DNA from: UBA969 sp041694635
GTDB taxonomy: Bacteria; Planctomycetota; Planctomycetia; Gemmatales; Gemmataceae
Direction: 5' to 3'
NCBI GenBank assembly: GCA_041694635.1
Contig: JBDNHI010000202.1
Span: 186,001-250,000, forward strand
DNA length: 64,000 nt
The notes below the pieces were generated by a model. That model saw nothing but the letters and a program-made list of their open reading frames with translations, was not told the origin of the DNA and searched no databases. Positions 33,396 to 43,466 of this stretch are shown here, in pieces. Within the stretch, counting starts at the first letter, position 1, and every line of letters begins with the position of its first letter. The translations under genes were made by a program, and so were the position numbers.

Positions 33396-36209
33396 ATGCC
33401 TTCAGGAAGTCTAGGATTTAGACCAAATTTAGAAGCTATTGAATCAATGTACCTCGCGTGGAGAAGTGATCCTTCGAGCGTGGAATCCTCTTGGAGTATA
33501 TTTTTTGAAGGGTTTGAAATTGGATTACAGCAATCCAAAGGTGGTCAACTTTCAATAGAGTCGACAGATTCGATTGCTGGACTCGCTGAGAAGTTGATAG
33601 GCATTTTTCGCGATTATGGGCATTTGCAGGCCAACCTTGACCCATTGCAGTTGGATGCCGTTGGGCAGGAAATCTTAAACAAACCATTGCAAGAACTTGT
33701 GGATAAACACCTTGGAGCAAAGTTTTCAATCGCTAGTTTCGCCCCGTTTTCTGAGGGCACCATTCAAGACCTCATTAAAGTCCTCCAAAATATTTATTGC
33801 CGTAATATTGGCGTTGAAATTACCCACCTCCACGATGGTGGTGAACGCGACTGGTTAATTTCTCGTATCGAAGAGAATGCAGGAAAAATTGATTTTTCCC
33901 AGGCTGAAAAAAAAACTATTCTTCAGCATATTACCCAAGCCGATCTCTTTGAGAAATTCTTGCACCAAAAGTTCGTTGGACAAAAAAGATTCTCCCTTGA
34001 GGGTTGCGATTCCTTGATTCCTATGCTTGAGGCGGTTGTTGAAAATTATCCCGACCTTGGTGGCGAACAAGTCGTGTTAGGTATGGCTCACCGTGGTAGG
34101 CTTAATGTTCTTACAAATGTAATGATGAAGCCTTATGGCGATGTCTTTGCCGAATTTGAAGAGAACTTTTTAAGCACAACTATTATTGGTGATGGTGATG
34201 TTAAGTATCACCTTGGGTTTTCCGTAGACCGGTTTAACTCGAAAGGGAAAAAATTACACCTTTCTTTAACTCCCAATCCTAGCCATCTAGAATTTGTAAA
34301 TCCAGTCGTTGAAGGCCGTGTAAGAGCAAAGCAAGACCTTGCAAATGACACTAATAGGCGCTCGGTGCTCCCTCTTTTAATTCACGGTGATGCTGCATTT
34401 GCTGGCCAAGGTATCGTTCCTGAATCATTAAATTTAGCTGGGCTTGAAGGTTACACAACAGGCGGTACTTTTCATGTTATCGTAAATAATCAAATTGGAT
34501 TTACTACTAAGCCAGTTGATTCTCGTTCAACCTCGTATTGTACCGATGTTGCAAAAATTATTTTAGCCCCTGTTTTTCATGTTAATGGTGATGACCCAGA
34601 GGCTGTCGTTTGGCTAACTAAGCTTGCTTTAGAATACCGTCAGAGATTTGGTAAGGATGTTGTTATTGATATCGTTTGTTATCGAAAACACGGCCATAAC
34701 GAGGGCGATGAGCCTTCCTTCACTCAGCCAGTAATGTATCAGAAAATTAAAGCAAGGTCTTCTCCCGCTGTTAAATATGGGAAAAAATTAGTAGATGAAA
34801 GGGTGTGTACTGAGCAAGAAGTTGAGTCTTTAGCTTCGGAATTTGAAGCAAGATTACAGCGCTCTTTAGACGAAATGCGAAATAATCCTGTAAATTATCA
34901 GCGTATGTCGGCTTTTCAGGGGGCTTGGAAAACTTTAAAGATGCAATACTCCCACAAGTTGGTGGAAACAGGTGTTTTGGATAAAGATTTCGCACTTATT
35001 GCTAAAGCCTTAGTCAATGTTCCTGATTCATTTAATTTGAATCCGAAGGTTGCCACTTTGCTTCGAACAAGAAGTCAAAATTTTGCTGATAAAAAACCAG
35101 TTGATTGGCCTACTGCGGAACTAATGGCTTTTGGCACCCTTCTACTTGAAGGCAATAAAGTTAGGCTCAGTGGGCAAGATTCTAGAAGAGGAACCTTCAG
35201 TCAAAGGCATTCAGTTTTTTATGATGCAGTAAGTGGCCAAGATTATTCACCGTTAAACCATATTTCTGAAAAACAAGCCGAGTATTCTGTTTTTGATAGT
35301 ATGCTTTCTGAAGCCGCTGTGCTTGGTTTTGATTATGGATTTTCTCTTGATAGCCCCAATGTTTTAGTTCTGTGGGAAGCTCAATTTGGTGACTTCTGGA
35401 ATGGTGCTCAAGTGATAGTTGACCAATTTATCGCTTCTAGTGAATCTAAATGGAAGCGAGAAAGTGGTTTGGTTTTATTGCTTCCTCACGGATATGAAGG
35501 GCAAGGCCCTGAGCATTCTAGTGCAAGGCTAGAACGATGGTTGCAACTTTGTGCCCAAAATAATTTGCAAGTATGTAATGCGACGACCCCATCCCAATAT
35601 TTTCATTTGTTAAGAAGGCAAATGAAAAGAGATTTTCGAAAGCCTCTTATTGTCCTGACCCCAAAAAGTCTTTTACGAAATAAAGTTGCGGTATCTCCCG
35701 TTGAAGAATTTTATGCGGGTTCCTTCCTCGAAGTCTTAGATGATGCGATTGTTGAACCTAATCGAGTCAAACGAGTTGTTTTATGTTCTGGTAAGGTCTA
35801 CTACGACATCTTTGAGCAACGAGTAAAGCAGGAAAGTTACGATACCGCAATTATTCGCTTAGAGCAACTTTATCCATTTCCTGAAGAACAACTAAAAAAA
35901 GTAATAGATAAATATGCCAAAGCCTCAGAGTTTGTTTGGGTCCAGGAAGAATCCTACAATATGGGGGCTTGGGCGTTTGTTGAACCAAGGTTAAGATCGC
36001 TCGGACATTTGTTTGAATATGTAGGCCGTGATGAAAGTGCTAGCCCAGCAGTGGGCTCTAAGAAAATTCATGATAGTGAACAAAGCCAATTGGTTGAAGG
36101 GGCATTTAAAACCGAACTGCCTTTCTTTGCTAAAGCTTTGCCTGTATTTGGTACCAAGCAGTCCCAAGCACCGGTCGTGAATCTTAATGTAAAAGCTGAT
36201 TCTCGCTGA
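33396..36209 (+). CDS. sucA: 2-oxoglutarate dehydrogenase E1 component
   Basis: E1o decarboxylates 2-oxoglutarate with thiamine diphosphate in the TCA cycle. The 937-residue protein has the N-terminal E2-binding segment (SMYLAWRSDPSSVESSWSIF), MAHRGRLNVL (near 229), HGDAAFAGQG (near 330), the NNQIGFTT region, and CYRKHGHNEGDEPSFTQP (near 425-440). The C-terminal transketolase-like half is complete. GAGGAT precedes the ATG. The genes for E2 and E3 follow directly, so the whole complex is encoded in one run. Confidence 0.95.
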   Translation: MPSGSLGFRPNLEAIESMYLAWRSDPSSVESSWSIFFEGFEIGLQQSKGGQLSIESTDSIAGLAEKLIGIFRDYGHLQANLDPLQLDAVGQEILNKPLQELVDKHLGAKFSIASFAPFSEGTIQDLIKVLQNIYCRNIGVEITHLHDGGERDWLISRIEENAGKIDFSQAEKKTILQHITQADLFEKFLHQKFVGQKRFSLEGCDSLIPMLEAVVENYPDLGGEQVVLGMAHRGRLNVLTNVMMKPYGDVFAEFEENFLSTTIIGDGDVKYHLGFSVDRFNSKGKKLHLSLTPNPSHLEFVNPVVEGRVRAKQDLANDTNRRSVLPLLIHGDAAFAGQGIVPESLNLAGLEGYTTGGTFHVIVNNQIGFTTKPVDSRSTSYCTDVAKIILAPVFHVNGDDPEAVVWLTKLALEYRQRFGKDVVIDIVCYRKHGHNEGDEPSFTQPVMYQKIKARSSPAVKYGKKLVDERVCTEQEVESLASEFEARLQRSLDEMRNNPVNYQRMSAFQGAWKTLKMQYSHKLVETGVLDKDFALIAKALVNVPDSFNLNPKVATLLRTRSQNFADKKPVDWPTAELMAFGTLLLEGNKVRLSGQDSRRGTFSQRHSVFYDAVSGQDYSPLNHISEKQAEYSVFDSMLSEAAVLGFDYGFSLDSPNVLVLWEAQFGDFWNGAQVIVDQFIASSESKWKRESGLVLLLPHGYEGQGPEHSSARLERWLQLCAQNNLQVCNATTPSQYFHLLRRQMKRDFRKPLIVLTPKSLLRNKVAVSPVEEFYAGSFLEVLDDAIVEPNRVKRVVLCSGKVYYDIFEQRVKQESYDTAIIRLEQLYPFPEEQLKKVIDKYAKASEFVWVQEESYNMGAWAFVEPRLRSLGHLFEYVGRDESASPAVGSKKIHDSEQSQLVEGAFKTELPFFAKALPVFGTKQSQAPVVNLNVKADSR

Positions 36210-36258
36210 CTAAAATAATTGCGTTGTTCAAATTCCCTGATCCTTAAGAAGTAAAAGT

Positions 36259-37446
36259 ATGATTACTGAAATAAAAGTTCCAACCGTTGGTGAATCTATT
36301 ACCGAAGGTGTGTTATCAAAATGGTATAAGAAAAATGGTGACACCGTTAAAATAAATGAACCATTGTTCGAAGTGGAAACCGAGAAAGCCACTACCGAAG
36401 TTGTTGCTAATGAAGCGGGATTGTTGGCTATTCTTGTGCCCGAAGGGGAAAAAGTGTTAATTGGTGCTGTAGTTGGGAAAATTAATAAATCTGCGGAGGG
36501 TTCTACAAAACCTGCTATTCCTGTATCAAATTCTTCTGTACCTAGCGTAAAAAGTGTATCTGATGCTTCTATCCCACCCGCGACGAACCCTGCTGCAAGG
36601 CATTTGGCAGAGAAAACAGGTGTTGATATCACCGCTGTTACAGGATCAGGCAAGGGTGCAAGAATTCTTAAAGAAGATGTTGTAGCGCATATAGAAAACC
36701 AAATAAAACCAACAGGAATTGTTGTTAAAGATACCAAGAAAGAAGTTGCCAGAGAATCGCGTCAGCGTATGACTCCAATTCGCCAAAGAATTGCGGAAAG
36801 GTTGCTGTACGCACAACAAAGTAGCGCTATCCTCACAACTTTTAATGAAGCAGATATGTCTGCAATAATGGCTTTCCGCTCCAAGTACAAAGAATCTTTT
36901 CAGAAGAAATATAATGTTGGTCTTGGATTTATGAGTTTCTTTGTGAAAGCCGTTACTGAAGGGCTTAAAGCTTATCCTGCTGTGAATGCTCGAATTGATA
37001 ACCAAGATATTGTTTATCATCACTATTATGACCTTGGTGTTGCGGTTAGCACTGAAAAAGGTTTGATGGTTCCAGTTCTCAGAGATGCAGATGAAATGAG
37101 CTTTGCCGAGATTGAAAAGAAAATCGTTGAGCTTGCAACCAAGGCAAAAGAAAACAAGATTGCTGTTACCGATTTGCAGGGCGGAACTTTCACTATTACC
37201 AACGGCGGAACTTTTGGCTCGATGCTGTCTACACCAATATTAAACCCCCCGCAAAGTGGTATTCTTGGGATGCATGCTATTCAAAAACGCGCTGTAGTTG
37301 TTGACGATCAAATTGTAATTCGCCCTATGATGTACCTTGCCCTATCCTATGACCATCGGATTATTGATGGCAAAGAAGCTGTTAGTTTTCTTGTAAGAGT
37401 TAAAGAATGTCTTGAAAACCCAGAGCGTATTTTCTTCAGCATTTAA
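36259..37446 (+). CDS. sucB: Dihydrolipoamide succinyltransferase E2 (2-oxoglutarate dehydrogenase)
   Basis: The 395-residue E2 has an N-terminal lipoyl domain (1-75) with the lipoyl Lys in ETEKATTE, a flexible Ser/Pro/Ala linker, a peripheral-subunit-binding domain (about 111-145; AARHLAEKTGVDITAVTGSGKGARILKEDV) and the catalytic acyltransferase domain ending with SYDHRIIDGKEAVSFL, which holds the active-site His. It transfers the succinyl group to CoA. It follows sucA after 49 nt. Confidence 0.95.
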   Translation: MITEIKVPTVGESITEGVLSKWYKKNGDTVKINEPLFEVETEKATTEVVANEAGLLAILVPEGEKVLIGAVVGKINKSAEGSTKPAIPVSNSSVPSVKSVSDASIPPATNPAARHLAEKTGVDITAVTGSGKGARILKEDVVAHIENQIKPTGIVVKDTKKEVARESRQRMTPIRQRIAERLLYAQQSSAILTTFNEADMSAIMAFRSKYKESFQKKYNVGLGFMSFFVKAVTEGLKAYPAVNARIDNQDIVYHHYYDLGVAVSTEKGLMVPVLRDADEMSFAEIEKKIVELATKAKENKIAVTDLQGGTFTITNGGTFGSMLSTPILNPPQSGILGMHAIQKRAVVVDDQIVIRPMMYLALSYDHRIIDGKEAVSFLVRVKECLENPERIFFSI

Positions 37447-37510
37447 CTGATAATTTTTCGTCTAATTTGTTAATTTCGTTTTTATTTCTTGCTTACATTT
37501 GAGAATTATT

Positions 37511-38917
37511 ATGGCTATTGAATCCTTTGATGTTGTTATTATTGGTGGTGGCCCAGGTGGGTATGTTGCCGCAATCAGAGCTTCCCAGCTAGGATTAAAA
37601 GTTGCTTGTATTGAAAAAAGAGAATCCCTCGGAGGTACCTGCCTCAATGTAGGTTGTATCCCATCAAAAGCACTTCTTGAATCAAGCGAATTATTCTTAC
37701 AAGCTTCCAAACATTTTGAATCCCACGGAATTATTGTTTCCAAGCCTCAGATTGATGTTCCTGCAATGATCGCTCGTAAAGATAAGATTGTTAAAGGATT
37801 AGGGGATGGGATTTCTTCACTTTTTAAAAAAAACAAGATCACCAGAATTCTCGGATCAGGTAAGGTTCTTAGCCCCAACCGCATAGAAATTTGTGAAAAA
37901 AATGGCGCAAAGTCGGAAGTCGAAGCGAAGTCTATTATTATTGCCACCGGTAGTGAACCTGCTTCTCTCCCTTGCTTGCCTATGGATGGTGAATTTGTTG
38001 TTAGTTCATCGGAAGCTTTAGCATTTAAGTCTGTGCCTAAAGATCTTGTTGTTGTGGGTGCGGGTTATATTGGTCTTGAAATGGGTTCGGTTTGGACTCG
38101 TTTAGGAAGCAAAGTTCAGGTTCTAGAATTCCTGCCCAAAGCCCTTCCTATTAGTGATTCTGAATGTGCCGCAATTTTACAACGAAGCTTAGAAAAACAA
38201 GGACTTATTTTTAACTTTGAAACCAAGGTTACAGGCGGTAAGCAAGAAGGTAATCAGATTGTTATTGATTGTGAAAAGGCAGGCCAGAAACTTCAATTTA
38301 AAGCAGATAAGGCCTTGGTTTGTGTGGGACGAAAACCAAATTCGATGGGAATAGGTCTTGAGTCACTTGGCATAACTATTGACCCCCGCAGCGCCCAAAT
38401 TAAAGTGGATCAATACTTAAGAACTTCTGTGCCTAATATTTATGCAATAGGCGATCTGGTTTCGGGGCCAATGTTGGCTCATAAGGCAGAAGAAGATGGC
38501 GTTGCTGCTGCAGAAAATATTGTTGGTGGTAAAACAACCGTTAATCATGAAACAATTCCAAGTGTTATTTATACTTGGCCCGAACTTTCTAGCGTTGGTA
38601 AAACCGAAGAACAATTAAAACAAACCAATGTTACTTACAAGGTTGGAAAATTCCCTTTTATTGCAAATAGCCGTGCTAGAACTATGGGTGAATCTGAAGG
38701 CATGGTAAAAATTCTTGCGCATGAAAAAACCGATAGGATTCTAGGCGTTCATATTGTGGGTCCAAGAGCGTCCGATATGATTGCCGAGGCCGTTGCTTGG
38801 GTGGAATTACAAGCAAGTGCCGAAGATGTTGCAAGAACCTGCCACGCCCATCCTACTCTTTCTGAAGCGTTTAAAGAAGCAGCATTGGCGGTAGACAAAA
38901 AAGCAATTCATATCTGA
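37511..38917 (+). CDS. lpdA: Dihydrolipoyl dehydrogenase (E3)
   Basis: The 468-residue flavoprotein reoxidises the E2 lipoyl group with NAD. It has the FAD-binding VVIIGGGPGGYVAA, the redox-active disulfide GGTCLNVGCIPSK (about 41-53), the NAD-binding VVVGAGYIGLEMG, the second FAD motif IYAIGDLV and the C-terminal HAHPTLSEAFKEA with the catalytic His. ATG 37511 gives the normal N-terminus; an upstream TTG is rejected. Being in the sucAB run it probably serves this complex, and may serve pyruvate dehydrogenase as well. Confidence 0.95.
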   Translation: MAIESFDVVIIGGGPGGYVAAIRASQLGLKVACIEKRESLGGTCLNVGCIPSKALLESSELFLQASKHFESHGIIVSKPQIDVPAMIARKDKIVKGLGDGISSLFKKNKITRILGSGKVLSPNRIEICEKNGAKSEVEAKSIIIATGSEPASLPCLPMDGEFVVSSSEALAFKSVPKDLVVVGAGYIGLEMGSVWTRLGSKVQVLEFLPKALPISDSECAAILQRSLEKQGLIFNFETKVTGGKQEGNQIVIDCEKAGQKLQFKADKALVCVGRKPNSMGIGLESLGITIDPRSAQIKVDQYLRTSVPNIYAIGDLVSGPMLAHKAEEDGVAAAENIVGGKTTVNHETIPSVIYTWPELSSVGKTEEQLKQTNVTYKVGKFPFIANSRARTMGESEGMVKILAHEKTDRILGVHIVGPRASDMIAEAVAWVELQASAEDVARTCHAHPTLSEAFKEAALAVDKKAIHI

Positions 38918-38927
38918 CCTCAAAGCT

Positions 38928-38959
38928 TACCAAATCGTTAAATTCGGTATATATTTTTT
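38928..38959 (+). terminator. Probable terminator after lpdA
   Basis: TACC-A-AA at 38928-38934 pairs with TT-C-GGTA ending at 38949 around one mismatch, and TTTTTT follows at 38954-38959. The stem is weak. A second hairpin, AGGGA/TCCCT at 38979-38992, follows with a T-rich tail. One of them may end the sucAB-lpd transcript. Confidence 0.4.
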
Positions 38960-39023
38960 CGTTCCTGATAGTTGTCACAGGGAAAGTTCCCTTATATTTT
39001 CTACTACCGTGCAAAATTAGAGT

Positions 39024-39416
39024 GTGAGAAAACTTAACTACCTATTTATGGGGTTTGTTTCCCTTTGGTGCCTTAAAGGATTCAACCTAAAAGCCCAAAC
39101 AGGTCCATTATTGGACTTTTATGATAAGGAAAAGCCTCTTTCTCTTCCCAAATCCAAAATTAACACTTATCGAGATTTGGAATTAACTATTAAAGTTAGA
39201 AGGTTACTTGCAGAAGACTCAGAATTTAGTCAGCTGAATATTGGGGTAAGTGTTCGTGATGGAGTCCTTAGGCTATGGGGGCCAGTTCCTAATATTGAAA
39301 AAACACAAAAAATACTTGCTAAGGTTGGAACGGTTAAACTTGTGTTTGATGTAAAAAGTGATCTTTATCTAGGAATTGTTGAAGATTTTCCCCTACCTGT
39401 TTTTTTTAAAGAATAA
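39024..39416 (+). CDS. Small secreted BON-domain-like protein
   Basis: The 130-residue protein has an N-terminal signal peptide (LNYLFMGFVSLWCLKGFNLKAQ) and one BON-like domain (about 50-115): DLELTIKVRRLLAEDSEFSQLNIGVSVRDGVLRLWGPVPNIE in spirit, split here as helix plus VSVRDGVLRLWG hairpin. BON domains are thought to bind phospholipid or membranes in the periplasm. The start is a GTG at 39024. Function otherwise unknown. Confidence 0.7.
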   Translation: MRKLNYLFMGFVSLWCLKGFNLKAQTGPLLDFYDKEKPLSLPKSKINTYRDLELTIKVRRLLAEDSEFSQLNIGVSVRDGVLRLWGPVPNIEKTQKILAKVGTVKLVFDVKSDLYLGIVEDFPLPVFFKE

Positions 39417-39547
39417 CAATTTGTCCCTAATTCTTTATCGAATACTTGAACTAAACCTGTAAGCCTATTTTTCAGGGTTTCCATTTATATTCGTTTTTGT
39501 TACTCATAAACTTATCTATTATCCGTAACACTGGGAAAGGGAATATT

Positions 39548-40276
39548 ATGGACTTGCGTGGCGTAATTCTTGCCGGTGGAAAAGGTACACGCCTTGGTGA
39601 ATTAACCAAGGTTACTAATAAACATCTTCTACCCGTTGGCCCATACCCGATGGTTTACCACCCTCTTAAAAAGATGACTGGGTGTGGAATTAAAGATATA
39701 CTTTTAGTCTCTGGAACTGATCATATGGGAGACTTTGTTGAATTACTTGGCTCAGGGAAAGATCATAATTGTAGGCTCACCTATCGAGTTCAAGACGAAG
39801 CAGGTGGAATTGCCCAAGCTCTTGGACTAGCTGAGGGCTTTTCAAGAGATGCCCAAAGCCTAGTTATTCTTGGCGATAATATTTTTGAAGATAATTTGAT
39901 TCTTTTTGCTCAAGAAGCTGCAAAGCATATTGATTCTGCCTTTGTTGCTCTTAAAAAAGTACACGATCCACAAAGGTATGGAGTAGCAGAAATGAAGGAT
40001 GGTAAAATTCTTTCCATCGAGGAAAAACCAAAAAATCCTAAAAGTGATTACGCTGTTGCTGGCATTTATGTTTATCCCGCTGATGTATTTGATATTATTA
40101 AAACACTTCGACCTAGTCACCGTGGTGAACTTGAGATTACTGATGTTAATAATTATTATCTCAAACAAAGCCGCTTACGCTACCAGATATTTGATGGTTA
40201 CTGGACTGATGCTGGTACTTTAGATTCCTTGGCAGTTGCCAACCAGTTGGTGAAAACAAATGATCCAAACTTTTAG
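39548..40276 (+). CDS. Sugar-1-phosphate nucleotidylyltransferase (RmlA/GalU-like)
   Basis: The 242-residue enzyme has the signature ILAGGKGTRLGELTKVTNKHLLPVG, the PMVYHPLKKM segment, LGDNIFEDNL with the metal-binding Asp, EEKPKNPKSDYAVAGIY with the catalytic Lys and YWTDAGTLDSL. It makes NDP-sugars, most likely dTDP-glucose or a relative, from sugar-1-phosphate and NTP. It is shorter than full RmlA (about 290 residues), lacking the C-terminal extension. ATG 39548 has GGGAAAGGG before it; the longer upstream frame is rejected. No rmlBCD genes are adjacent. Confidence 0.87.
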   Translation: MDLRGVILAGGKGTRLGELTKVTNKHLLPVGPYPMVYHPLKKMTGCGIKDILLVSGTDHMGDFVELLGSGKDHNCRLTYRVQDEAGGIAQALGLAEGFSRDAQSLVILGDNIFEDNLILFAQEAAKHIDSAFVALKKVHDPQRYGVAEMKDGKILSIEEKPKNPKSDYAVAGIYVYPADVFDIIKTLRPSHRGELEITDVNNYYLKQSRLRYQIFDGYWTDAGTLDSLAVANQLVKTNDPNF

Positions 40277-40307
40277 TCTTCGACTTGGAACGAATTAGAG
40301 AAAGTCT

Positions 40308-41435
40308 ATGCTAATTTGTTTGCAGTTGTTACTAGGATTGTTTGGGCATTTTGGCTTGGTTCTAGCTTCTCATAATTGGTTTTATGCAAAGCCTTTTTCA
40401 AGATTAGTGGGCGATCTGTTTCAGATCGTTCATTTTCTTTTAGGTATTTTAGGTTGTTATGTTGTTTATTTAGGAAATACCCAGATTGTTGATGGTTTTA
40501 ATGATTTAACTTTTCAAAAAATTAAATCCTTTAGTTCCTTTTATGCTATATTTTGCGTTTTTATTGGAGCAATTGTTATTCCTATTAATGAACTTCTTCG
40601 AAACCGATGGAGACTTTCACCCAAGTTATACTCAGAAAACAGTCAAAGCTTTAACTTTTCTAATGAGTTTTATACAAAAAAAACACTTGGGCAACTTGAT
40701 GACTCTTATAAACTTGAACTAATTGATAAGGTTATCACTTGTTCTTTTATGCCTAAGAATTTTAGATTAAAAATTTTACACCTGAGTGATTTACATTTTG
40801 GCGGTAATGATAACTACTTTTATTTCGAAAAAGTTTTTGCTAAGGTTGATCACGAAGTTTATGACTATGTTTTTTTTACTGGTGACCTTATTGATAATGT
40901 TTCTTGTTTGCGTTGGGTTGTTCCGTTGCTTAAAAAGATTCGGTCCAAATATGGGAAGTTTGCTGTTTTGGGAAACCATGACTTGTGGAATAGTCCGGAT
41001 TTGGTTCGTAAGTATTTAAGAAAAGCTGGTTTTACTTACTTGACATCGCAAGGAGTTAAATTTTTTCATCAAGAAATATCGATTGGTTTGTTTGGTAATG
41101 AGTACCCATGGTTTTCAAACCATTTGTCAGAAGTCGCTAATGAGAAGTATGACATAAAAATTCTTTTAACTCATTCTCCGGATGAGTTTTTCTGGGGTAC
41201 AAATCTTAATTTTAATCTTATCTTTTGTGGGCATGTTCACGGTGGACAAATCGCCCTACCACTTTTTGGCCCATTGATAATCCCGAGTAAATTTGGAAGA
41301 AGGTTTGGCAGTGGTCTTTTTCAATCTGGTAAAACAATTATGAATGTTAGCAGGGGGATTAGTGGTTCTTTGCCTTTACGGATTAATTGCAAACCCGAAG
41401 TAACGGTTTTGAACTTATTGCCCGAAAGAAATTAG
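40308..41435 (+). CDS. Membrane-anchored metallophosphoesterase
   Basis: The 375-residue protein has two or three N-terminal membrane helices (about 1-25, 33-55, 75-95) and then a calcineurin-like domain with all metal motifs: LHLSDLHFGG, FFTGDLIDN, AVLGNHDLW, LLTHSPDEF and FCGHVHGGQ. It resembles YaeI/YkuE-type phosphoesterases, some of which act on lipid substrates such as UDP-diacylglucosamine. The substrate is not certain. It is packed between the nucleotidyltransferase and the cupin gene, 1 nt from the latter. Confidence 0.85.
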   Translation: MLICLQLLLGLFGHFGLVLASHNWFYAKPFSRLVGDLFQIVHFLLGILGCYVVYLGNTQIVDGFNDLTFQKIKSFSSFYAIFCVFIGAIVIPINELLRNRWRLSPKLYSENSQSFNFSNEFYTKKTLGQLDDSYKLELIDKVITCSFMPKNFRLKILHLSDLHFGGNDNYFYFEKVFAKVDHEVYDYVFFTGDLIDNVSCLRWVVPLLKKIRSKYGKFAVLGNHDLWNSPDLVRKYLRKAGFTYLTSQGVKFFHQEISIGLFGNEYPWFSNHLSEVANEKYDIKILLTHSPDEFFWGTNLNFNLIFCGHVHGGQIALPLFGPLIIPSKFGRRFGSGLFQSGKTIMNVSRGISGSLPLRINCKPEVTVLNLLPERN

Positions 41436-41436
41436 A

Positions 41437-41916
41437 ATGGATGAAGCTTTAAAATTAATCGAATTTTTAAACCTTAAACCTCTTGATATTGAGGGCGGTT
41501 GGTATAGTGAAATTTACCGCTCTGATCTTGATGTTTTTTCTGGTCGTAGTAGCGGTACTAGTATTTATTATCTACTCAAAGACTTGGACTTTTCAGCCTT
41601 TCATAAACTTGATGTTGATGAGATTTTCCATTTTTATTTAGGGTCCCCAGTTGAAATGTTCTTGGTTGATGAGTTTGGGCTTTCTACGATAATACTTGGC
41701 CCTAATTTTGAGGAAAAACACAAAAGGGTTGCAATTGTTCCCAAAGGGGTTTGGCAGGCTAGCAGATTAAAATTGGGTGGTCAATTTGCCTTGTTAGGAA
41801 CTACGACTTTTCCAGCATTTGAATTTAAGGGTTTCACTTTAGGGGTTCCAGATCAAATAACATCGTTGTGTAAGAATTCAGAAATGTTGGTTCATTCCCT
41901 TTGTAAAAAAAACTAA
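41437..41916 (+). CDS. Cupin_5 (DUF985) protein
   Basis: The 159-residue protein matches the DUF985 cupin family: LNLKPLDIEGGWYSEIYRS, GTSIYYLLK, AFHKLDVDEIFHFYLGSPVEMFLV, GVWQASRL and GTTTFPAFEFKGFTLG. It is a small single-domain beta-barrel with a possible metal site (His and Glu in DEIFHFY). The biological role of the family is not established. It starts 1 nt after the metallophosphoesterase stop, which implies co-translation. Confidence 0.85.
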   Translation: MDEALKLIEFLNLKPLDIEGGWYSEIYRSDLDVFSGRSSGTSIYYLLKDLDFSAFHKLDVDEIFHFYLGSPVEMFLVDEFGLSTIILGPNFEEKHKRVAIVPKGVWQASRLKLGGQFALLGTTTFPAFEFKGFTLGVPDQITSLCKNSEMLVHSLCKKN

Positions 41917-42011
41917 CTTATACTCTACTGTATTTATTGGTTTGAAATCGGTATTGCCAATAATCAACGAAATAGGTTGTTATAGACAATCTTTTAAAGG
42001 AATGATTTTAT

Positions 42012-43373
42012 ATGCAAGTTGACGGTTCAATTAAACAGAAATCGAGTTTAAATTTTTTTGAAGCTACATTTATTTCAATTCTTTGTTTATTTTTCCTTTT
42101 TTTTGCAGAAGTGGTTCAGATCCGCTCTGCTTTTTTGTCGCGTGTAATGGGTGATGCTGATGTATTTTTTCGCGCAGGGTGGGCTGCAAGGGTAGGGAAA
42201 AATATTTATCAGGTTACTGATCCGAACGGTTGGCATTATAATTACCCTCCTCTTTTTGCTATTACTATGATTCCTTTGGGTGATCCTCCACCAGGGGAAG
42301 ACAGGCAGGGTTTTTTGCCTTATGCAATTTCAATAAGTATTCTTTATAAGGTAAGCCTGTTTTGTTTGTTTGTTGGTGTATTTTTTCTTGCGAAAGCTTA
42401 TGAAACTCAGTTCCCTTTCCTTGTTCAAAATTACAAGGAAAAAAAATGGTATTATTTGCGTGTCTTTGCAATTGTTGTTTGCTTAAGCCCTATTGCTCAT
42501 ACCCTTATGCGTGGGCAGGTTAATCTTTTTTTATTGATGATGGTTTGTCTTGCGATTGGCTTTCAGATTTCTAATCGTAGTTTCTTAAGTGGAGTAATGA
42601 TTGCGGCAAGCATTTGTCTTAAAGTTTTTCCTCTTTTTCTTTTAATCGTTCCTGTTTGGCGTAAAGATTTCAGACAACTTGCTGGTTGCTTGTTAGGCTT
42701 GGTCTTGGGTTTGGGCGTAATTCCCGTTTCGGTAATGGGTGTTGAAAATACTAATGTTGCTTATGCTGATTTCTTCAAGGTTTTAATTGGTCCGTCACTT
42801 GGTGTAACGGATGATAATTCCCGTGGTGTTGAACTAACAAATTTAAACTCAACCGACAATCATAGTATCTTGGCTTTTTTACACGGTTTAGAATACCCTG
42901 ATTTTACTAAAAAACCTGCAAAACCTTCTTTAGTTATTAAAATTGTTTATGTTTTAATGAGTGGTCTATTACTTGGTTGGATGCTATGGATTAGAGGGGT
43001 CCCTAAGAAGGGTTCAACAATGGAAGATGCACACTTTTTTGCATTAGCTTCTTTATTGATGGTTTTGATTTGTCCAATAAGTCATTCACCTTATTTTGTT
43101 TTATCTTTGCCTTTGGTGATGTCATTGTTAGTTTATTTTTGGTTTAAAAAACCTGAATCTTTATTAGATCCAAGACTTTGTTTTTTTATGTTTACTTATA
43201 TTCTTGCTAATATTCTACCATTATTGCCATTTTTTGAAAATATAAAACGGATGGGCCTAATGGTTGTTCCTAATTTTTTATTGTTTGTTTATGGTACATT
43301 ACTTATTTCAAAGTTGAATAACGAGTCGATTAGTGACCTAGATAAAATTCCTATTTCTAAGTCCCGTGCTTAA
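42012..43373 (+). CDS. GT87-like (DUF2029) polyprenyl-phosphate glycosyltransferase, multi-pass membrane protein
   Basis: The 453-residue protein has about ten membrane helices. The segment after the first helix (VMGDADVFFRAGWAARVGKNIYQ...WHYNYPPLFAI) contains the acidic residue and YPP motif typical of GT-C mannosyltransferases of family GT87/DUF2029. LMRGQVNLFLLMMVCLAI is another family feature. It would use a lipid-linked sugar at the membrane. AAAGGAAT lies about 9 nt before the ATG. The acceptor is unknown. Confidence 0.8.
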   Translation: MQVDGSIKQKSSLNFFEATFISILCLFFLFFAEVVQIRSAFLSRVMGDADVFFRAGWAARVGKNIYQVTDPNGWHYNYPPLFAITMIPLGDPPPGEDRQGFLPYAISISILYKVSLFCLFVGVFFLAKAYETQFPFLVQNYKEKKWYYLRVFAIVVCLSPIAHTLMRGQVNLFLLMMVCLAIGFQISNRSFLSGVMIAASICLKVFPLFLLIVPVWRKDFRQLAGCLLGLVLGLGVIPVSVMGVENTNVAYADFFKVLIGPSLGVTDDNSRGVELTNLNSTDNHSILAFLHGLEYPDFTKKPAKPSLVIKIVYVLMSGLLLGWMLWIRGVPKKGSTMEDAHFFALASLLMVLICPISHSPYFVLSLPLVMSLLVYFWFKKPESLLDPRLCFFMFTYILANILPLLPFFENIKRMGLMVVPNFLLFVYGTLLISKLNNESISDLDKIPISKSRA

Positions 43374-43466
43374 AGCAACATTATTTATCTTGCTCTTTTG
43401 ATTTTATCCTATGAAGTAACTGATACAATTGAATTTCAAGCTTATTCATTCCTTTGGAGTTTTGTT